DNA of 25,739 nt, from contig JBIOJM010000126.1 in NCBI GenBank assembly GCA_044450785.1, forward strand, positions 1 to 25,739, read 5' to 3'. The notes below the pieces were generated by a model. That model was not told the origin of the DNA, ran no database searches, and was given only the letters and a program-made list of their open reading frames with translations. How positions within the stretch are numbered: the first letter of the stretch is position 1; the number at the start of each line of letters is the position of its first letter. A program made the position numbers and the translations under genes. This DNA comes from JBIOJM01 sp044450785. Its GTDB lineage: Bacteria; Planctomycetota; Planctomycetia; Isosphaerales; Isosphaeraceae. Shown here piece by piece: positions 15,483-24,279 of this stretch.

Positions 15483-17189
15483 ATGAGCGCGCTTTCCTCA
15501 TGGCAACGACGCGCCGGCGCCTGGGCGTCGGCCTGGGTCACGGCGATCCTCGCGGTCGCCGCCGCCGGCGCCATCGGCATCGGTGTCCTCCTGGCTCTCC
15601 GTTTGCAGGACGCCGAGGCCCTCGAGTCGCCGCTGATGTTGTCGATCGCCCGGCAGTTGTCCAGCAGTCCCTGGGCGCTGTACGGACCGTTCGGCGGCCG
15701 GAATCTTTTGGTGTTGATCCACGCGCCGCTCTATTACCACCTCGCTGCTCTCCTGGCCTGGCCGATGGTCCGCGCGGGGCTCGATCCAGTGACCGCGGCC
15801 CTGGCGGCGGGCCGTTCGCTCTCGATGTTGGGACTGGCGCTCGCGCTGGTGGCCGCCTACCGGCTGGCTCGGCTCGACGGCGCGCCGGCTCGAGCGGGGT
15901 GGTTGGCCATCTTCCTGCTCGCGTCCGCGCCGGTCGTCGGCGTCATCCCATTCGCGGTCCGGCCTGATATGTTGGGGGTTGCCCTCCAGATCAACGGTGT
16001 CCTGCTGGTGCTCTCGGTCCTGCGCTCCGAACGGCCGAGGGAGACGACGTTGATGGCGGCCTTCGCGTCGTTCGGTCTGGCGATCTGCGTCAAACAGCAC
16101 TTCATGGTGGGGCCGCTCTACAGCACATGTCTCTTGCTGGCGGCCTGGCGGCGCGGTCAGATTGCTTTCAGGTCCATCGTGCGCGGCCTCCTGACCGCCG
16201 CGACGCTCGTGCTGGTCGTCTACGGTACGGAGGAACTCGCGACCGGTGGCCGGATGTCGCAGGCAGTCTTCCTCGCCGCGATCAACGTGGCACGAGTCCA
16301 CCCGTCCGACTGGTTCCATTCTCTGATCGTTCTCATTGCGATCTTCGGCCGGAGCAGCGCGCTCATCGCCTTGCTCGTGGCCTCTTGTTTGGCGATGGTC
16401 TCGGTTGATGCGAGCCTTGGCCGTCGGGCTTTCGTGGCGGCCGGGACCTTGCTGGTTGGCGTGATCGTCGTCCTGGTGATCCTCCCGTTCATCGTCACGA
16501 ACAAGTGGCAAGGCGCGTTCTTGTTGCACGCCGTCTTCGCCGCCGTGCTCATCGTCCTTCCGGTCTGCGCTTTCCTCGAGCCGAGGTCGCTGGCCCGAGG
16601 GCGCCTCGATGGAGCCCTCTGGGTCTACCTGGCTGCCGAGCTCGCCTTGATGTTGGTCCTTTGTCGAACCAGCACCGGTGCCTGGGTGAACTACGCCATC
16701 CCGTCCGCGGTCGTCGCCGCCGTCCTGACCGCCCGCGTTCTCGATCGTGCCCTGGGCGACGCGATCTCATACCGCCGGCTGATCCCAATCGCCACGGCCG
16801 CTTCCATCCTGCCGATCGGCGTCGTCATGGACCCTTACGTGAGTGCGGCCAAGCGTCGCAACGAGGGGCTTGCCATTGCTCAAATCTCGCAGGTGTTGGG
16901 GCGCCCTTCTTCCGAGTTCTTCTTCGTCGGCCGCCCCGGCGACAACCGTGTTCGCGGCCGGCTCGATCTCGTCTACGACGAATGGCTCTACCCCGTTTTC
17001 GAGTCGATGCATCTTGCCGAGCCCCGGTCGATCTGGCTCCGGCGCGCCCTGACGGCCGGTCCAGTCCGCTTCGTCGTCAACACGTCGGAAAGCCCGCAGA
17101 TCGACGGCCTCGGACTGACACTCCCCCAGCTCGGCTACTCCCGCCGTATCCAGGTCGGACCTTTTTTCGTGTGGGAGCGCATCCTCTAA
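15483..17189 (+). CDS. polytopic membrane protein, GT-C/GT39-like
   Basis: A 568-residue inner-membrane protein with about ten to eleven hydrophobic spans. The first is at ~17-40, then a large loop follows (~41-75), and a soluble C-terminal tail (~450-568) ends the protein. The first loop, containing an acidic residue after span 1 and then ALYGPFGG and HAPLYYHL, resembles the dolichyl/undecaprenyl-phosphate-sugar glycosyltransferases of the GT-C fold (PMT/ArnT group). The usual DD or DE pair is not clear, so the enzymatic assignment is inference. The ATG at 15483 has a weak GGAG site. Its stop codon overlaps the stop of the convergent sigma-factor gene. It is likely to act on a lipid-linked sugar at the periplasmic face. 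Confidence 0.7.
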   Translation: MSALSSWQRRAGAWASAWVTAILAVAAAGAIGIGVLLALRLQDAEALESPLMLSIARQLSSSPWALYGPFGGRNLLVLIHAPLYYHLAALLAWPMVRAGLDPVTAALAAGRSLSMLGLALALVAAYRLARLDGAPARAGWLAIFLLASAPVVGVIPFAVRPDMLGVALQINGVLLVLSVLRSERPRETTLMAAFASFGLAICVKQHFMVGPLYSTCLLLAAWRRGQIAFRSIVRGLLTAATLVLVVYGTEELATGGRMSQAVFLAAINVARVHPSDWFHSLIVLIAIFGRSSALIALLVASCLAMVSVDASLGRRAFVAAGTLLVGVIVVLVILPFIVTNKWQGAFLLHAVFAAVLIVLPVCAFLEPRSLARGRLDGALWVYLAAELALMLVLCRTSTGAWVNYAIPSAVVAAVLTARVLDRALGDAISYRRLIPIATAASILPIGVVMDPYVSAAKRRNEGLAIAQISQVLGRPSSEFFFVGRPGDNRVRGRLDLVYDEWLYPVFESMHLAEPRSIWLRRALTAGPVRFVVNTSESPQIDGLGLTLPQLGYSRRIQVGPFFVWERIL

Positions 17190-19840
17190 CGGTCTGACAG
17201 CTTGTCCGGGGGGAGCTTGCGACCCGTAACATAGTCAATCACGTTCTGGCCGACCCAGATGGCCTTGACCACCGCGGGGTTGGCCCCGTGGTGCTTGAAC
17301 TGGTTCCAGTAGCAGGATAAGTCTTCCGGGGAGTAAATCACCGCGGTCCTGCCACCGCGGCGGATTCCCAAGAGGCGATGGAGCTCGGGAGAAAGCCGGT
17401 GCCTGGCCCGCCAGATCGGATGATCGTCGGGTAGACGTCGAAGCTCATCGTCCTTCCCGGGGAACATCTCCTCCATCACCTTCTTGAAGCCCCGGTCAAA
17501 ACCGGCACTGCCGCAGCAGGCTTCGGCGAAGATGAACCCTCCTCGCTCGACGTACTCGCGCAGATTCATCTTCTCGGAGCTTGTGAACTCCGGGGCTTCG
17601 TGTCCGTTGATGAAGACGATCGGCGCCTGGAGCAGGTCGGCGACCGTCGCCTTTTGGGAGTCGACCATCTGCCAGGTCAGAAGGTGCTTCCAGTCCCGGG
17701 AGACGATCCCGATGAGGTTGCGGACGTCGTCGGGGTCATTATCCCAGTCGTCGGCGGGGAGATGGCGGAGCTTGTTCATCAAGACGGGTGCCCGCCCCTT
17801 GGCCAGAAAGAGCAGCGCGAAGCTGGTCGCCAGGACTTCGTCCGTTTCGATCAGTTGGCCTTGCCAGTACCCGCCTGGCTTCTTTTGCTCCTGGACCAAC
17901 CCTTCGGCGCCGACGCGATACCAGTCGTGCTGGCCGAAGAACCGAACGCCCGCGAGACGTCCGGCGCGTTCCAGGCCATGGAGGTAGTAGAATCTCCACT
18001 GCTGGCCGGCCCCGAAATTCTGACCGATCTGGAAGTGGCTGGCCAGCCAATCGATCCCGGTCTGGTGGCTGCGGTTGACTTCTCCTTTTCCGCAGTTCTG
18101 GATCGCCTCGCGTTGGAGTACCTCATGGCCCGGCAATCGGCTAAGCCTCGAGATGATCACGCTGGAAATGCCCGCGCAGGTCATGCTCGCGCTCGGGTTG
18201 GTCGAATCGGGAGTATAGGCCCAACTGCCGTCGTGCTTCTGGCTTCGCTCCCAGTAAGAACGCGACAATTCCCAGACGGACGGTTGCACGGGAACACCCA
18301 CCTCGCTGGCGGCGAACAGGCCGGCAAGTGCGTATTGAGTGTTCGAATTATCACCCGGCCGGCCGCGCTTCGAGTCCGAGTAGGTCCATGAGCCCGGCCA
18401 GGACTGCGGATCGCCCGGCTTGATCTGGGCACTCTCCAGCCAGCCGACATTGGCCGCGATCCGCGACTGGTCGCGCTCCGGTAGGGCGGCGGCGAAGACC
18501 TGGGTTTGCAGCGATATCGCGTAGGTGCTCCGCAGGTCATCGGGGCCGAAGCGGCGGAGGTACTCGAGCGCCTTGCGGACGGTGGGTGTTTCGGGGTTCT
18601 CGCCCGCGGTCAGCAGCACCAGGGTGACCAGACTGGTTACACCGGTTCTGGCGTCCTGTTCGATGTCGCGCCAGGAGCCGTCGGGCCGCTGCTGCTCCTT
18701 CAGGAATTGAACGCCTTCGTGGATCGCGCGCAGCACTTGTTTCCCGAACGCCGAGAGACGACGCTCAGGTGCCGTCACGATCAGCTTTCTCTTTTCTCCA
18801 CCGGGAAGCACCGGCTGACTCTCAGGGAGACCAGGATCGGTATTGGAGACGATCGTCAGATCCCTGCTGGCGACGATCGGCGCTTTCGCGTCGGGCGTCT
18901 GCCCTTTCTGGGAATTCGAATCGATCCCCTGGGTGCGCCGGCCGAGGGGGCCGGTCAGCGTCAGCACGATCAGAACGACCGCCACGCCGGCGGCGAGGGC
19001 CGCGCCCGTGGCGAGCGTGACCTTGGCGAGGAACATGGCGCTCAACTCCCTTTGTAAGAGCAGGGCGATGGATGCGGAGACCGACCCCGAGACCGGCGCG
19101 GCGGTCGTTGCGGTGCCCAGGGCGGATTGCAGGGCGGCGCGCGTTGTGGCCACGGCGAGCGCCAGCGGCACGGGTGCCGCCGAGGCCGGCGTCTCGGCAA
19201 CGGCGGCCGCCAGCGCGAGTGCGGGTGCCAGTCCCCGCCGCGCCAGGCGGCCTTCCAATCGGCGGCGGCCACGGACCAGCCGGCTCTTGACCGTCCCGAC
19301 CGGCCACCGCAGTCGTTGCGCCGCCTCTTCATGCGAGAGTCCCTCGAGGGCGCAGAGCACGATCGGCAAGCGCTGGGCGTCGGCCAGCCGGTCGATTTCC
19401 TCGTGGACAATGGCCCGGAGCTCGTCGCGTTCCAGCGGGTTATCGGCGGCGACGGCGATCTCGCCCGTCTGGGGGCGTTCATGGTTGTGGCGCCGGTGGA
19501 TCCCGGCACGGGCTCGGAGCGCGACCCGCCGCGCCACCCGATGGAGCCAGCCCGCCAGCGCGTCGGGATCATGGATCGTGCGCGCTTTGCGGGCCAGCAG
19601 CAGGAACGTCACCTGGAACGCATCCTCGGCCAGGTGGCCGTCGGCCAGAAGCTGGCGACAGACACGCAGCACCATCGGCCCGTGGCGCTCGACCAGGGTC
19701 GCGAACGCCGTTTCGGACGCCTCTCCACCGCAGGCGAAGTGATCGAGCAAGCCTCGATCCGGCATTGCGCCCAGCGCCCCGACGTCAAAGAGAGTGCGAA
19801 TCTGCTTGCCGAGAGTGATCGTCGAAATCCTGTTCGCCAT
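17186..19840 (-). CDS. ECF sigma factor fused to membrane span, QW-repeat toroid and DUF4159 domain
   Basis: An 884-residue fusion. Sigma-70 region 2 is at ~30-115 (with DAFQVTFLLLARKA) and region 4 at ~140-200, with the helix-turn-helix GLSHEEAAQRLRWPVGTVKSR. An Ala-rich linker leads to one hydrophobic span at ~275-296. Residues 370-690 hold QW-type motifs (Q-x3-G-x-W) at 384-390, 479-485 and 534-540, with a fourth variant at 652-659. This is the alpha/alpha-toroid pattern of prenyltransferase/squalene-cyclase repeats, but no DxDD acid motif is present. Residues ~735-870 match DUF4159 (INGHEAP, YVERGGFIFAEACCG, HPIW). With the sigma part inside, the rest would face the periplasm. The ATG at 19840 is chosen just ahead of the sigma domain; the frame is open 53 codons further upstream with poor composition. 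No separate anti-sigma gene is adjacent. Confidence 0.88.
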   Translation of the reverse strand: MANRISTITLGKQIRTLFDVGALGAMPDRGLLDHFACGGEASETAFATLVERHGPMVLRVCRQLLADGHLAEDAFQVTFLLLARKARTIHDPDALAGWLHRVARRVALRARAGIHRRHNHERPQTGEIAVAADNPLERDELRAIVHEEIDRLADAQRLPIVLCALEGLSHEEAAQRLRWPVGTVKSRLVRGRRRLEGRLARRGLAPALALAAAVAETPASAAPVPLALAVATTRAALQSALGTATTAAPVSGSVSASIALLLQRELSAMFLAKVTLATGAALAAGVAVVLIVLTLTGPLGRRTQGIDSNSQKGQTPDAKAPIVASRDLTIVSNTDPGLPESQPVLPGGEKRKLIVTAPERRLSAFGKQVLRAIHEGVQFLKEQQRPDGSWRDIEQDARTGVTSLVTLVLLTAGENPETPTVRKALEYLRRFGPDDLRSTYAISLQTQVFAAALPERDQSRIAANVGWLESAQIKPGDPQSWPGSWTYSDSKRGRPGDNSNTQYALAGLFAASEVGVPVQPSVWELSRSYWERSQKHDGSWAYTPDSTNPSASMTCAGISSVIISRLSRLPGHEVLQREAIQNCGKGEVNRSHQTGIDWLASHFQIGQNFGAGQQWRFYYLHGLERAGRLAGVRFFGQHDWYRVGAEGLVQEQKKPGGYWQGQLIETDEVLATSFALLFLAKGRAPVLMNKLRHLPADDWDNDPDDVRNLIGIVSRDWKHLLTWQMVDSQKATVADLLQAPIVFINGHEAPEFTSSEKMNLREYVERGGFIFAEACCGSAGFDRGFKKVMEEMFPGKDDELRRLPDDHPIWRARHRLSPELHRLLGIRRGGRTAVIYSPEDLSCYWNQFKHHGANPAVVKAIWVGQNVIDYVTGRKLPPDKLSDR

Positions 19841-19938
19841 GAGCCTGCTCGTCCGTTCCCGGTGTCGACCCCTCTTGCCCGATCCTACCTCTATTGAGGC
19901 ACAACCGGCAGGAACAGGTCCCGATTTTTTAGCAGCCC

Positions 19939-20967
19939 CTACGCCTTCTGCAAGGCGACCCGCAGCACGAAACCCTCGAGGTCCTTGAAGCAGCGCCACG
20001 AACCGGCGAAGAAAACCAGGAATTCGTTGTAACGTTCCACGCCAACCAGCGCGATGGCCCGGTCGCGATTGGCGACCAGGTTGTCAAACCAGGCGCGGAG
20101 GGTCGGCTGGTAATCATGGATCGACTGCTCGATCACTCCGAATCCCGCCGCCTCCCAGGATTGGCTCTGGTGCTTGTAGGATGAGAGCGCCGAGCCCGGA
20201 AAGAACGTCTGTTCGCCGATCATCACGGTCGTCGGCAGGCGTTCTGACGGCAGACAGATGAATTGCTGGATCAGTCGTCCACCCGGTTTCAAAGCCCGGA
20301 ACAACTTCCGTAGAAGAGCAGGGACCTCGTTCGGCCGCACGTGCTCCCATGCCCCGATCGAGTAGATCTTGTCGTAGTGGCCGTCCGGGTAAGTCGTGGT
20401 GACGAAGTTGGTGAGCGTCACGTCGAAAAGACCCTGGCGCTCGTTGTAGGCAAGCTGTTCCCGGGAAAGGGTGTATCCCGACAGCCTCTCCTTGTCCCCC
20501 GTCTCCTCGTAGATTCTTCGGAGCATTCCTCCCCAGCCGCACCCGAGGTCGAGGATTCGTTCCCCCGGCCTGGGAGAGAGCAGCCTGATGAAGTCGTTCG
20601 CCTTGTTCTCCTGGGCTTGCTCGAGGCTCTCGGCGCCCGTGATGAAGTCAGCGCAGCTATAGAACATGGACTTACGGTCCAGGATCAATGCGAAGAGCTC
20701 GTTCGATGCATCATAGTGCGCGGCGACCGCGACGTCATGATCGAGCCGGAGCTTGGAGCCGACGTAGAGCTTGCGGACGAAGTGGGGTGGGTACCGGCGA
20801 GCCAGCCACGAGAAACGCGGGCGGGACGCTTCGGTCGCGTCCCGCCAGGCTCGCTCCCCGTCCAGCGGGACCGGAGACCGGATCAGGTACTTGAGCGCGC
20901 CATAGAGCGGACCGTGCGTGGCACTCTCGACGGGCAAAGCAAGCAGGCGAAAGGTCCGTGCAAACAT
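19939..20967 (-). CDS. cyclopropane-fatty-acyl-phospholipid synthase-like SAM methyltransferase
   Basis: A 342-residue class-I methyltransferase acting on membrane phospholipid acyl chains, by homology. HYDASNELFALILD (84-97) and SMFYSCADF (100-108) are the CFA-synthase signatures, followed by SAM motif I ILDLGCGWGG (138-147) and a C-terminal mixed domain. It is somewhat shorter than E. coli Cfa (382 aa), with the N-terminal domain reduced. The product could be a cyclopropane or a methyl-branched acyl group. The start at 20967 overlaps (TGATG) the stop of one reading frame of the upstream FkbM relic. It has no strong own ribosome site, so translation may have been coupled. The gap to the downstream sigma gene is 98 bp, so co-transcription is possible. 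Confidence 0.88.
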   Translation of the reverse strand: MFARTFRLLALPVESATHGPLYGALKYLIRSPVPLDGERAWRDATEASRPRFSWLARRYPPHFVRKLYVGSKLRLDHDVAVAAHYDASNELFALILDRKSMFYSCADFITGAESLEQAQENKANDFIRLLSPRPGERILDLGCGWGGMLRRIYEETGDKERLSGYTLSREQLAYNERQGLFDVTLTNFVTTTYPDGHYDKIYSIGAWEHVRPNEVPALLRKLFRALKPGGRLIQQFICLPSERLPTTVMIGEQTFFPGSALSSYKHQSQSWEAAGFGVIEQSIHDYQPTLRAWFDNLVANRDRAIALVGVERYNEFLVFFAGSWRCFKDLEGFVLRVALQKA

Positions 20968-20973
20968 CAGAGG

Positions 20974-21470
20974 CTAACCAGGATCACGCGACCGTGAGGC
21001 GGCAACGTAGTTGAACGCCTGGAAAGGATTGACCATGCATGCTTCGAAGGTCGGCAGATCGAGGGGGAGACCTCCGGAGAGCCACTCTTTGAGCAGGAAG
21101 ATGTTATATCTGATGCTCTAGTGAGTAACGAAAAAAACTGGCTGGCCGTCAATCCAAAGTTAGTCAGTCCCTCTCTCGCGCATTCGAAGAGGACGATCGG
21201 TTGGCTCTCGCCGAGCACCCTCCGCGCTCCTCGTAAGACGTGGAATTCCGCCCCTTCAACGTCGATTTTCAGGAAGCCGATGCGCCGCTCGGGATGTCTC
21301 AGCCGTTTCGGAAGTTGCCACAACCTGCGCAACCCTTCGGCCGGACGTTGGAGAGGCGTGCCGATCAGCGAAGAAGCGAGCCGCTCGTACAACGGCATGT
21401 TGGAAGACCCATCCTTCGAGTGGTCCCGGCAATCGGGCGGGCTCGCCTTGAAACCGTAAGCGATGCCAGT
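20974..21470 (-). pseudogene. FkbM-family methyltransferase, truncated and frameshifted
   Basis: The C-terminal half of an FkbM methyltransferase is readable. One frame gives RIGFLKIDVEGAEFHVLRGA and IVLFECAREG, then LTASQFFSLLT. At about 21110-21130 the coding signal moves to another frame, giving YNIFLLKEWLSGG and ending PFQAFNYVAASR at a TAG (20974-20976). Upstream the frame stops at a TAA (21471-21473). The N-terminal SAM-binding motif region is missing, with a second possible frame change near 21400-21480. A single-base loss in the C-terminus plus loss of the N-terminus makes this a pseudogene, unless the frameshift is a sequencing error. It lies directly upstream of the CFA-like gene. 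Confidence 0.75.
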
Positions 21471-21600
21471 TTATCCTGGGGAATGGGGCAAGTGCAACGC
21501 GCCCTACGGCACCGTCGCAACGAATCCCTCATCAGCGATCGTACATGCTTCCGGACGCGGATCAAGGCGTGGCCGCGAGCGAACCGTGGAAAGGCCTATC

Positions 21601-23715
21601 ATGAGATTCGAGCTCGCGATCGTGCTCTCTCTGGTTAGTAGCGCGGCAATTTCGGCAGGCTGCGGAATCGGACGAGCCCGGTCCGAAGCGGGTGAGACGC
21701 AGAAACGCTCGGCCGCCGAGCGGTACGATGAGCCCGACACCCGCTCCTGGTATCGCGACGCTCTGGACTGGGACGCGGCCCCGGTTGACCTCCGCTTCTT
21801 GAACCGCGACGAGCGGCCCGCCGGCCGCCGCGGCTTCATCCAGGCCGTTGGCGACCGATTGGTCTTCGAGGATGGGACCCCGGCGCGGTTGTGGGGCTCC
21901 AACCTGGCCGCTAACGCCTTGTTCTCGACCCCCAGGGGAAACGTCGCTCGCCAGGCGAAGCGGATGGCGCAGCTCGGCTACAACCTGATGCGCATCCACC
22001 ATCATGACTCGGAGGGGTGGGTCCGCCCGAACATCTTCGGGAATCGGTCCAAAAACAGCCGGCGCCTCGACCCGAAATCCCTCGATGCACTCGACTGGTG
22101 GATCAAGTGTCTCAAGGACGAAGGGATTTACGTCTGGCTCGATATGCGCGTGGGTCGAGTCCTGAACCCCGCCGACGGCGTCAAGCTCGGTCCCGCGGAG
22201 ATCATGAAGAAGAATGGGTTGTTCGCGGGGTTCGACTACTATAATCCCGAGCTTCAGGATCTGATGAAAGAATTCCAGAAATCGTATCTTGGTCATTTCA
22301 ATCGATACACGAGTTTGGCCTACAAGGACGACCCTGCCGTGATCGGCGTCCTGATCACGAATGAGGATGATCTGACAGAACATTATGGCAACATGATGTT
22401 GCCGGACTACCACCTCACGGAGCACAACGCCTTGTGGACGCGGGGCTACAAAGCCTTCGCCAAAGAGCACGGGCTGCCCGCGGACCGCGTGTACCAGACT
22501 TGGCTGCCCGGCCCGAGCAAGATCTACTTGAGCGACGTGGAACATCGCTTCAACGAGATCATGATCGGCGAGCTGAAGGCGCTGGGCGTGAAGGTGCCGA
22601 TCGCGACGACCAACTACTGGGGAAACTGCGCGCTCTATTCGCTCCCCGCCTTGGCGGACGGGGATGTGATCGACGCCCATAGTTACGGAAAGAGCGAAGC
22701 ACTCGAGACCAATGTCCGATCGGAGGCCAACTACATCGCATGGATCGGTGCGGGGCACGTCCACGGCAAGCCGCTCACGATCAGCGAGTGGAACGTGGAG
22801 TACCCCGCCACGGATCGGTTCACCGCTCCACTGTATGTGGCCGGCATCGCGGCCTTGCAGGGATGGGACGCCCCGATGCTCTACGATTACTCGCAGAACA
22901 CCCTGATACGGCCGACCGGGGTCGACAAGTGGTCCACCTACTTCGATCCGGCACTCACCGGCGTGATGCCGGCGGCGGCCCTCGCCTACCGCCAGGGCCA
23001 TATCAGCCCGGCCCGGCAGAGTTATTGCCTGATGCCCGGTCCCGCCTTGCTCTCTCGTCGCCTGGACCCAAAAACGTCGGCGACCATCCGCACGCTGATG
23101 GAGCAGAGCAAGTTGACCATCGGCCTACCGGCGGTCAAGGAGTTGCCGTGGCTGAAGGCAAGCCGGCCAAAGGGCGAGACCGTCATCACCGACCCCGATC
23201 GCGACTTCATCCCGCAGGGCCAATCGTTCGTGCGTTCGGATACCGGCGAGATGACGCGCGACTGGGAGCTCGGCATCCAGACGATCGACGCCCCGCGCAC
23301 CCAGGCCGTCAGCGGCTGGATCGGCGGCAAGACATTGAAGACCCGGGACGCCACCTTCCAGTTCCGGACGAAGAAAGCGGTCGTGGCCTTGACCAGCATC
23401 GACAACCAGCCGCTGTCCGGCTCGGGCTTCATCCTCATCACCGCGATGGCTCGCGCGGTCGCCAGTCCGGGTAGCCGCACCCCGATGCTCTCCGAGCCCG
23501 TGGTCGGTACCATCTCGCTCCGGGCATCGACCCAGGGCCTCGAACTCCTGGCGCTGGGCGGCGATGGTCGCGTGATACGCCGCTCGTCGCCCGCGCGATT
23601 GGAGGGCGCGCTGACCATCTCGATCCCCTCCGGAGGCGGTACCCACTGGTTCGTCCTCAAGGTCGACAATGCTGCGAAGGAATCACCGAAGGCCGGGAGT
23701 CGCGACCCAGGTTGA
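21601..23715 (+). CDS. secreted lipoprotein glycoside hydrolase, clan GH-A type
   Basis: A 704-residue predicted lipoprotein. The signal peptide is residues 1-20 with lipobox ISAGC (Cys21). The catalytic barrel is at ~80-480: WGSNLAANALF (98-108), an RIHHHDSEGWV segment (131-141), acid/base Glu255 in ITNEDD, and nucleophile Glu396 in TISEWN, the two strand-end Glu residues of clan GH-A enzymes such as GH5. The C-terminal ~200 residues look like a beta-rich accessory domain. The family within the clan and the polysaccharide substrate are not determined. The start at 21601 has GGAAAGG about 6 nt upstream; an ATG at 21463 would add 46 residues ahead of the signal peptide. The protein probably sits on a membrane face and degrades or remodels a polysaccharide. 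Confidence 0.85.
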   Translation: MRFELAIVLSLVSSAAISAGCGIGRARSEAGETQKRSAAERYDEPDTRSWYRDALDWDAAPVDLRFLNRDERPAGRRGFIQAVGDRLVFEDGTPARLWGSNLAANALFSTPRGNVARQAKRMAQLGYNLMRIHHHDSEGWVRPNIFGNRSKNSRRLDPKSLDALDWWIKCLKDEGIYVWLDMRVGRVLNPADGVKLGPAEIMKKNGLFAGFDYYNPELQDLMKEFQKSYLGHFNRYTSLAYKDDPAVIGVLITNEDDLTEHYGNMMLPDYHLTEHNALWTRGYKAFAKEHGLPADRVYQTWLPGPSKIYLSDVEHRFNEIMIGELKALGVKVPIATTNYWGNCALYSLPALADGDVIDAHSYGKSEALETNVRSEANYIAWIGAGHVHGKPLTISEWNVEYPATDRFTAPLYVAGIAALQGWDAPMLYDYSQNTLIRPTGVDKWSTYFDPALTGVMPAAALAYRQGHISPARQSYCLMPGPALLSRRLDPKTSATIRTLMEQSKLTIGLPAVKELPWLKASRPKGETVITDPDRDFIPQGQSFVRSDTGEMTRDWELGIQTIDAPRTQAVSGWIGGKTLKTRDATFQFRTKKAVVALTSIDNQPLSGSGFILITAMARAVASPGSRTPMLSEPVVGTISLRASTQGLELLALGGDGRVIRRSSPARLEGALTISIPSGGGTHWFVLKVDNAAKESPKAGSRDPG

Positions 23716-23764
23716 TCCGGCTGATCGAGGTCGAATGGCCGCAAACAGCGATGCGTCGAAAAGA

Positions 23765-24268
23765 TCAGGCGTGCACGTGTTCGCACCGCAAAACACCCGA
23801 GAGGGGAATTTCCCGGAAAGAGGCGTTGAGTTGGCGCGGTTCAGTCCCCCGGTGGGTATGCGCGGATACTGTTAAGCTCTTGAGCTGATCAAGAACCCTC
23901 GGGAAGACTTCCGCCTGAAAGCGGTCCTGAACGGCCTCGACGAGAGTCCTTGGGGACGCAAGCTCTTGGATCGGGGCAAATTGGATCGAGGACATATTAT
24001 CGCAGACGAGCATGTCGAGGGCTTGAAGACCAGATTCCGGTTTTCTCAAGAAGAGCACACTTTCAATCTTTCGGGTCAGGGCCTCCGCGGTGTGGTCGAT
24101 TACATGACTCACAATCGGATTGTCATCCTTTAGTCCGTAGTGGGACAGATCGGCCGCCCAAAAAACCAAAGAGTCATTGCTCGCACCAAGTATGGCGAAA
24201 TCGTAAGCGCGATCAGAATGGCGCATGTCTGGGTAGAATCGGCACAAGGTGGTCCGCAGCGTTTCCAT
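23765..24268 (-). CDS. hypothetical protein
   Basis: A 167-residue protein that I do not recognise. It begins METLRTTLCRFYPDMRHSDR, with no signal peptide or membrane span. It is mixed alpha/beta by eye, with a charged helix (~57-75, HTAEALTRKIESVLFLRKPE) and a basic, His-containing C-terminus. The ATG at 24268 is supported by AAGGGA at ~7 nt. It is preceded on the same strand by a HipA-like relic whose stop lies 12 nt from this start, so the two may once have been co-translated. GC content is lower than the window norm. Function unknown. Confidence 0.6.
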   Translation of the reverse strand: METLRTTLCRFYPDMRHSDRAYDFAILGASNDSLVFWAADLSHYGLKDDNPIVSHVIDHTAEALTRKIESVLFLRKPESGLQALDMLVCDNMSSIQFAPIQELASPRTLVEAVQDRFQAEVFPRVLDQLKSLTVSAHTHRGTEPRQLNASFREIPLSGVLRCEHVHA

Positions 24269-24279
24269 TGCTTGTCCCT

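Noticed and set aside
15498..16529. 343-codon minus-strand frame
   Set aside because: Highly charged, Gln/Arg-rich shadow opposite the polytopic membrane protein, typical of antisense translation of hydrophobic codons.
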